Shown: piece by piece, positions 1 through 3,951 of the stretch
How positions within the stretch are numbered: the stretch's first letter is position 1
Layout: every line of letters begins with the position of its first letter
NCBI GenBank assembly: GCA_046153995.1
Contig: JBJXEH010000052.1
Span: forward strand, 1 to 5,893
DNA length: 5,893 nucleotides
Source of the DNA: SZUA-430 sp046153995
GTDB taxonomy: Bacteria; Pseudomonadota; Alphaproteobacteria; Micropepsales; Micropepsaceae
Direction of reading: 5' to 3'
Position numbers and translations under genes: made by a program
Notes under the pieces: generated by a model
The model's database searches: none
What the model saw: only the letters and a program-made list of their open reading frames with translations
Told to the model about the DNA's origin: nothing

Positions 1-1001
1 AGCTCCCATTTCTTGAAAATCTTCTCGGCCTCTTTTTCGCGGCCGGGCTTCAAGACCATGAGCATGCGCTCCTGACTTTCGGAGAGCATCATTTCGTAGG
101 GCGTCATGCCCTTTTCGCGGATCGGCACATGATCGAGGTCGAGTTCGATGCCGGAGCCGCCTTTGTCGGCCATCTCGCACGAGGACGACGTGAGGCCTGC
201 GGCGCCCATGTCTTGGATGCCGACGATCGCGTCGGTCGCCATCAGTTCGAGGCAGGCTTCAAGCAGTAGTTTTTCCGTGAACGGGTCGCCGACTTGGACG
301 GTGGGGCGCTTTTCGTCGGAGGCGTCGTCGAATTCGGCGGAGGCCATCGTCGCCCCGTGGATGCCGTCGCGGCCGGTCTTCGAGCCGACATAGACCACCG
401 GGTTGCCGGAACCTTTGGCGGCGGAGAGGAAAATCTTGTTCGTTTTGGCGAGGCCGACGCACATCGCGTTGACCAGGATGTTGCCGTTGTAGGCTTTGTG
501 GAAGTTCACTTCGCCAGCGACCGTGGGCACGCCCATGCAGTTGCCGTAGCCGCCGATGCCGGCGACGACGCCGGAAACGAGATGCTGCGTTTTGGGGTGG
601 TTGGGCTCGCCGAAGCGGAGCGCGTTCAGCATTGCGATGGGACGCGCGCCCATCGTGAAGACGTCGCGCATGATGCCACCCACGCCCGTTGCGGCGCCCT
701 GATACGGCTCGATGAACGAGGGGTGGTTGTGGCTTTCCATCTTGAAGATGATCGCGTCGCCGTCGCCAATGTCTATGACGCCGGCGTTCTCGCCCGGGCC
801 TTGGATGACCCACGGTGCGCTCGTCGGCAGCTTCTTTAGGTGCACGCGCGAGGACTTGTAGGAGCAGTGCTCGCTCCACATGACGGAGAAGATACCGAGT
901 TCGGTGAGGTTCGGTACGCGGTTCAGGACGCGCAGAATGTGCTTCCACTCGTCTTCGCTGAGGCCGTGGTCGATCGCGTGGGTGAGTGTGGTATCGGTCA
1001 C
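1..1001 (-). CDS. purL: PurL, FGAM synthase large (synthetase) subunit, small-type PurL; C-terminal part beyond left edge
   Basis: PurL is the ATP-dependent synthetase subunit of phosphoribosylformylglycinamidine synthase. It turns FGAR into FGAM in the cytoplasm, using ammonia supplied by PurQ and held in a complex by PurS. The reading frame is open from a GTG at 1001 to the left edge, giving 333 residues; small PurL proteins are usually about 720-750 residues, so a little under half is visible. Family motifs seen: WSEHCSYKSS at residues 42-51, KMESHNHPS at 87-95 (nucleotide/metal and catalytic region), GAATGVGG at 102-109, and GIQDMGAAGLTSSSCEMA at 261-278. The protein starts close to the first PurL motif, without the long N-terminal PurS-like domain of the gammaproteobacterial enzyme, which fits the separate purS gene here. 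The GTG start overlaps the purQ stop as GTGA, suggesting translational coupling. The visible part shows no frameshift or missing motif. Confidence 0.97.
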   Translation of the reverse strand, partial: MTDTTLTHAIDHGLSEDEWKHILRVLNRVPNLTELGIFSVMWSEHCSYKSSRVHLKKLPTSAPWVIQGPGENAGVIDIGDGDAIIFKMESHNHPSFIEPYQGAATGVGGIMRDVFTMGARPIAMLNALRFGEPNHPKTQHLVSGVVAGIGGYGNCMGVPTVAGEVNFHKAYNGNILVNAMCVGLAKTNKIFLSAAKGSGNPVVYVGSKTGRDGIHGATMASAEFDDASDEKRPTVQVGDPFTEKLLLEACLELMATDAIVGIQDMGAAGLTSSSCEMADKGGSGIELDLDHVPIREKGMTPYEMMLSESQERMLMVLKPGREKEAEKIFKKWE

Positions 1002-1669
1002 GAGAGGGCGCTCACCAAGCTGTCGAAGATCGCTTTGCCGTCGGTGCACCCGAGCAGCGGGTCGGCGTGGCGTTCCGGGTGGGGCATCATGCCGAGTATC
1101 GTGCGTTTGTCGTTGTAGATGCCCGCTATGTTGCGGGCGGCGCCGTTTGGGTTTTCACCTTCGACATAGCGGAACGCGACTTGGCCTTCGCTTTCGAGGC
1201 GGTCGAGCGTTTCTTTGTCCGCGAAGTAGTTTCCGTCACCGTGGGCTACGGGGAGGTTGATGTGCTGATGCGGTTTATAGCGCGCTGTGAACATCGTGTT
1301 CGCGCCTTCGACGGTCATGTGTACGTCGCGCGAGACGAACTTCAGATGCGCGTTGCGCATCAGCACGCCGGGCAGCAGGCCGGTCTCGCACAACACCTGG
1401 AAGCCGTTGCAGATGCCGAGGACGGGCGTGCCCTTTTTCGCGCGGGCGATCACGTCGCGCATGATCGGCGAGTGTGCCGCCATCGCGCCGCAGCGCAGAT
1501 AGTCGCCGTAGGAGAAGCCGCCGGGGAGAACGATCAGGTCGAGATCGTCCGGCAGGCTCGCGTCCTGGTGCCAGACCATCAAGGGCCTCGAACCGTTCGC
1601 TTGGGTGAGGGCTGTCGCGACGTCGCGGTCGCAATTGGAGGCGGGGAAGACGACAACGGCCGCTTTCAC
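998..1669 (-). CDS. purQ: PurQ, FGAM synthase glutamine amidotransferase subunit
   Basis: PurQ hydrolyses glutamine and passes the ammonia to PurL. The 223-residue product has the usual length of the family and a class I glutamine amidotransferase fold signature: LPGGFSYGDYLRCG at residues 48-61, the nucleophile Cys87 in GICNGFQ, and His196 and Glu198 in MMPHPER, which complete the catalytic triad. The NPNGA motif (172-176) is also typical. The start is a GTG at 1669 giving MKAAVVVFP; AGGAG lies about 10 bases upstream on the minus strand, and no better start is seen. The N-terminal motif reads FPASNCDRD where most relatives have Gly in place of Ala10, a mild variant. The stop overlaps the purL start by four bases. 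The gene follows the DUF2059 gene after 103 bases in which no clear terminator or promoter is visible. Confidence 0.97.
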   Translation of the reverse strand: MKAAVVVFPASNCDRDVATALTQANGSRPLMVWHQDASLPDDLDLIVLPGGFSYGDYLRCGAMAAHSPIMRDVIARAKKGTPVLGICNGFQVLCETGLLPGVLMRNAHLKFVSRDVHMTVEGANTMFTARYKPHQHINLPVAHGDGNYFADKETLDRLESEGQVAFRYVEGENPNGAARNIAGIYNDKRTILGMMPHPERHADPLLGCTDGKAIFDSLVSALS

Positions 1670-1772
1670 GGGCGTGATTCTCCTCGGAGGCTTTGAGGCC
1701 GGTTACATAGCGAGTTGAGGGGAGAAAGGCGAGAGCGCTACGCCTGCTACGTCGCGTCGCGCGTTGGCTCGC

Positions 1773-2300
1773 TTAGCTAGTGAGCGCTTGCGGCTGCTTC
1801 ATGTAGTCGTTCAAGCGCTCTTGGAGTTTGCGGCTGATGCCGGCGCCCCAGTTGCGGCCGATTTCTGAGATTTCGCGCTGAAGCTCTGCCTGGTGTTCGC
1901 GCAGGCGTTTGCCGGTTGGCGAGCGGTGGAAGGCTGCGATCTCGCGCATTTCGGCCGCGGTGAAGCGGCGGGCCCAGGCGCCGGCCATTTGCTGGAGCAG
2001 CTGGTTTACGCCGTGCGTCATTTCCGTGCGCATGGAGCGTTCGATCACGCGGCGCGTGTCCGACGTGATCGACGGGAACTGCGTTTGCAGTGCCGCCATC
2101 TGTGCCGGGATCACGCGGTCGATCTGTTCCATGACCGACTTGCGGCCGCCCATGGCCTCAAGCAGATCGGTCGCCGCCGCGATGCGCGCGTTCATTTCGG
2201 ATTGCGCGACCGCCGGTTTGGCGGGCGCTGCCGCCGCCGCAATTGGCGGCATCAACATCGCAAGGCACGTCACGCTTAAGACGAAGATGGAGTTCGTCAT
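1773..2300 (-). CDS. Probable exported DUF2059-family protein inside the purine cluster
   Basis: The 175-residue product has a hydrophobic N-terminus (about residues 5-20) followed by an Ala/Pro stretch (21-32) that looks like a signal peptide with its cleavage region, so it is probably periplasmic. The n-region carries no Lys or Arg, which is unusual. The mature part is predicted largely helical and charged. The segment FTAAEMREIAAFHRSPTGKR (about residues 113-132) resembles the core of DUF2059, a family of unknown function in Gram-negative bacteria; I assign the family from this pattern, not from a search. The start is well fixed: an ATG at 2300 with a GGGG-rich ribosome site just before it and an in-frame TAG nine bases upstream. 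It sits between purS and purQ in the same direction, with gaps of 86 and 103 bases, so it is probably co-transcribed, but nothing ties it to purine synthesis biochemically. Confidence 0.78.
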   Translation of the reverse strand: MTNSIFVLSVTCLAMLMPPIAAAAAPAKPAVAQSEMNARIAAATDLLEAMGGRKSVMEQIDRVIPAQMAALQTQFPSITSDTRRVIERSMRTEMTHGVNQLLQQMAGAWARRFTAAEMREIAAFHRSPTGKRLREHQAELQREISEIGRNWGAGISRKLQERLNDYMKQPQALTS

Positions 2301-2345
2301 CAGCCCCTACCCAGTTTCTAGTTTACTGACCCATTCTTCCTGCTG

Positions 2346-2371
2346 GCCGGACGCTTCCCACGGCGCCCGGC
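2346..2371 (-). terminator. Hairpin after purS; possible attenuator, partial terminator or mRNA-stability element
   Basis: Read on the minus strand, GCCGGGCG (2371-2364) pairs with CGTCCGGC (2353-2346) across a 10-base loop: eight pairs, one of them G:U. It begins 15 bases after the purS stop and precedes the DUF2059 gene. There is no run of U after the stem, so it is not a standard Rho-independent terminator. It could block RNA decay from the 3' end of a purC-purS message or reduce read-through. Its role is inference only. Confidence 0.35.
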
Positions 2372-2385
2372 TTTCGGCACGTCAC

Positions 2386-2401
2386 TTCAATTCAATTCAA
2401 T
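2386..2401 (-). repeat. Three tandem copies of a 5-base unit (TTCAA on +, ATTGA on -) spanning the purS stop
   Basis: On the plus strand TTCAA is repeated three times at 2386-2400, followed by T at 2401. On the minus strand this forms the last codons and TGA stop of purS. Losing one unit would still end the protein at the same length (last residue Lys in place of Asn), and gaining one would leave it unchanged, so length changes here would be almost silent. Confidence 0.8.
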
Positions 2402-2626
2402 CGCGTAGTTCTCAATCACAGTGTTCGCCAGAAGCTTCTCGCACATTTCAGACAGTTTCGAACGTGCACGGCTTTGATCGGTTTCGGCAAGTTCGATCTC
2501 GATCACTTTGCCTTGACGTACGTCGCCGACATTTTCGAATCCCAAACGGCCGAGTGCTTGCCCGATCGCTTTCCCTTGCGGATCGAGCACACCCGATTTC
2601 AGCATCACCGTAACGCGCGCTTTCAT
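2387..2626 (-). CDS. purS: PurS, small subunit of FGAM synthase
   Basis: PurS is the small structural subunit that bridges PurQ and PurL and supports ammonia transfer within the FGAM synthase complex. The 79-residue product matches the family's usual size of about 80. It shows the family pattern: an opening beta strand (residues 3-10), VLDPQGKAI at 13-21, then LGFENVGDVRQGK at 28-40, and a C-terminal NTVIENYAIEL segment. The ATG at 2626 overlaps the purC stop as ATGA, and a purine-rich GGAAGGGG lies in the end of purC, consistent with translational coupling. Its separate existence explains why PurL in this window lacks an N-terminal PurS-like domain. Unusually, the gene is followed by the DUF2059 gene before purQ, not by purQ directly. 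Confidence 0.95.
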   Translation of the reverse strand: MKARVTVMLKSGVLDPQGKAIGQALGRLGFENVGDVRQGKVIEIELAETDQSRARSKLSEMCEKLLANTVIENYAIELN

Positions 2627-3387
2627 TTGACGAGCACCGGCCCCTTCCGTTCCGGATTTTGCACTTCGGTCAGAATTCCCAACCGCCGTGCGACTTCGCT
2701 GTAGGCTTCCGTAACACCACCGAGATCTCTGCGGAAACGATCTTTGTCCAACTTTTCGTTGGTCTTGACGTCCCAGAGCCGCATCGAATCCGGACTAATT
2801 TCGTCAGCCAGAATGACACGCATCATGTCTTGTTCCCAGTGCCTTCCGAATTCAATTTTGAAATCCACAAGTCTAATCCCCACGCCAAGGAACAACCCTG
2901 AGAGGAAGTCGTTGATTCGAATCGCCAGTGCCGTGATGTCGTCAAGTTCTTGCGGCGTCGCCCAACCGAACGCCGTGATGTGCTCCTCGGTTACCATCGG
3001 GTCATGCAACTTGTCGTTCTTCAGGAACAATTCGATAATCGATCTGGGGAGTGCCGATCCTTCGTCGAGGCCAAGACGTTTCGCCAGCGATCCGGCGGCG
3101 ACGTTGCGCACGACAACTTCGAGGGGAATTATTTCGACGGCACGGATCAACTGCTCGCGCATGTTCAGCCGGCGGATGAAGTGATTGGGCACGCCGATCT
3201 GCGTCAGCTGCGTCATCAGGTATTCGCAGATGCGGTTGTTCAGCACGCCCTTGCCTTCGAGGACGGCCTTCTTCGTCGCGTCGAAGGCGGTGGTGTCGTC
3301 CTTGAAGTATTGGATCAGGGTGTCGGGCTCGGGTCCTTCGTAGAGGATCTTCGCCTTGCCCTCGTATACGAGCTTGCGGTTTTTCAT
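2623..3387 (-). CDS. purC: PurC, SAICAR synthetase
   Basis: PurC joins aspartate to CAIR using ATP to make SAICAR in de novo purine synthesis, in the cytoplasm. From the ATG at 3387 the protein is 254 residues, the normal length. Motifs seen: YEGKAK (residues 8-13) and FKDDTTAFDATKK (28-40) for ATP binding, EVVVRNVAAGSLAKR (90-104), the family signature LVDFKIEFG (173-181), and DEISPDSMRLWD (195-206). A second ATG six bases upstream (3393) would add two residues and is a possible alternative. The frame stays open to 3552, but that extension has no PurC-like sequence. Neither start has a clear Shine-Dalgarno match, so the message could be leaderless or use a weak site. It is the first gene of the minus-strand cluster. 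The 3' two thirds of purC is poorer in GC than the 5' part (hand count about 52% over 2641-2940 against 60% over 3181-3360). Confidence 0.96.
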   Translation of the reverse strand: MKNRKLVYEGKAKILYEGPEPDTLIQYFKDDTTAFDATKKAVLEGKGVLNNRICEYLMTQLTQIGVPNHFIRRLNMREQLIRAVEIIPLEVVVRNVAAGSLAKRLGLDEGSALPRSIIELFLKNDKLHDPMVTEEHITAFGWATPQELDDITALAIRINDFLSGLFLGVGIRLVDFKIEFGRHWEQDMMRVILADEISPDSMRLWDVKTNEKLDKDRFRRDLGGVTEAYSEVARRLGILTEVQNPERKGPVLVK

Positions 3388-3393
3388 CTGCAT

Positions 3394-3567
3394 GTCCGGG
3401 TTCGAGGCGGCCCTAATAACGGCCAAGCGCCCGCTTAAGGGTGTTGAATGACCCCCGGCGAGCGCTATTTGACAGTAGCGCAAATGCGGCCTTTGGCACA
3501 ATGCGGGGCGTTGCGCGATATGTCGCCCTTGCCTACTGTCCGGCGCAATCATTGGGAGAGTTCAAGA
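3394..3567. promoter_or_regulatory. Divergent intergenic region between purC and the zeta-subunit gene
   Basis: These 174 bases separate two genes that point away from each other, so promoters for both should lie here. On the plus strand a perfect TTGACA is at 3469-3474, but no good -10 box sits 16-18 bases after it. A second candidate is TTGGCA (3493-3498) with a 17-base spacer and CGATAT (3516-3521), which has a weak -10. The ribosome site GGGAGAG at 3554-3560, seven bases before the ATG, fixes the start of the plus-strand gene at 3568. I found no convincing minus-strand -35/-10 pair for purC. No riboswitch-like structure was recognised. Confidence 0.6.
3462..3481. repeat. Inverted repeat GCGCTA-N8-TAGCGC enclosing TTGACA
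   Basis: Perfect 6-base arms at 3462-3467 and 3476-3481 flank an 8-base centre that contains the consensus -35 box TTGACA (3469-3474). Such a layout could be the site of a dimeric regulator acting on the divergent promoters. The arms are short and could arise by chance. Confidence 0.4.
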
Positions 3568-3891
3568 ATGTCCGGTTTCGACAAGCGCCGCGAAGGTTAC
3601 GAGAGCAAATTCGCCCACGACGAAGCCCTGAAATTCAAGGCGACGGCGCGCCGGAACAAGCTTTTGGGCCTGTGGGCGGCGGAGAAAATGGGGCTCGCGG
3701 GCGAGGCGGCTGACGCCTACGCGAAAGAGGTCGTGAAGGCCGATTTCGAGGAGGCAGGCGACGAGGACGTTTTCCGTAAAGTTCGCGGCGACTTGGACGC
3801 GAAGAAGGTCGAGGTTTCCGACCACCAAATCCGGCGCGAGATGGAAGACTTGATGGCAACCGCGGTCGAGCAGATTACCTCGACGAAATAG
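3568..3891 (+). CDS. F1-ATPase inhibitor, zeta subunit (DUF1476 family)
   Basis: The 107-residue product matches the DUF1476 family. The family member from Paracoccus denitrificans is the zeta subunit, the natural inhibitor of the F1Fo-ATP synthase, which blocks wasteful ATP hydrolysis by inserting its N-terminus into F1. Seen here: a charged N-terminal segment (MSGFDKRREGYESKF), the core ARRNKLLGLWAAEKMG (residues 27-42), AYAKEVVKADFEEAG (50-64), and VSDHQIRREMEDL (83-95). Length and the helical, charged, cysteine-free composition fit a soluble cytoplasmic four-helix protein. The frame is open back to 3448, but the ATG at 3568 has a good GGGAGAG site and the upstream part has no family resemblance. 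It is divergent from purC, a neighbourhood often seen in alphaproteobacteria. Family assignment is from motif recognition; whether this copy inhibits hydrolysis depends on its N-terminus and is inferred. Confidence 0.92.
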   Translation: MSGFDKRREGYESKFAHDEALKFKATARRNKLLGLWAAEKMGLAGEAADAYAKEVVKADFEEAGDEDVFRKVRGDLDAKKVEVSDHQIRREMEDLMATAVEQITSTK

Positions 3892-3951
3892 CGCGCGCGG
3901 CTTAAGCGAATTTTGGGCTATTGTTCTCCCCAGATACTTTCGGGGGACGCG
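3892..3951 (+). promoter_or_regulatory. Short gap before the PQQ dehydrogenase gene, with ribosome site and small possible hairpin
   Basis: The ribosome site GGGGGA (3942-3947) lies four bases before the ATG at 3952. TCCCC (3927-3931) could pair with GGGGA (3943-3947) over an 11-base loop and partly hide that site. An 8-base palindrome GCTTAAGC is at 3900-3907. No clear promoter or U-tailed terminator is visible, so read-through from the zeta gene is possible. Confidence 0.3.

Noticed and set aside
259..948. Open frame of 229 codons on the minus strand overlapping purL
   Set aside because: It lies in a different frame of the same strand and is Arg/His-rich. The PurL frame carries all expected motifs.
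986..1696. Open frame of 236 codons on the plus strand opposite purQ
   Set aside because: It is antisense to a certain purQ gene with an intact catalytic triad, and its product has low-complexity Ala/Val/Arg composition with no recognisable domain.
1670..1772. Terminator or promoter between the DUF2059 gene and purQ
   Set aside because: Only four-base complementary arms and short GCTACG repeats are seen, with no U tract and no good -35/-10 pair.
3394..3552. N-terminal extension of PurC by 53-55 residues
   Set aside because: The extension has no PurC-like sequence, runs through the promoter region, and PurC from 3387 already has the normal family length.
3448..3567. N-terminal extension of the zeta-subunit protein by 40 residues
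   Set aside because: The ATG at 3568 has a good ribosome site and gives the family's normal length; the extra segment crosses the probable promoters.
3900..3907. GCTTAAGC palindrome followed by AATTTT as a terminator after the zeta gene
   Set aside because: The palindrome has no room for a loop and the T run is short, so it cannot form a usual terminator hairpin.
3900..3920. CtrA-type site (TTAA-N7-TTAA)
   Set aside because: Only the first half is present; the base pattern seven bases later is TTGG, so the site does not match.
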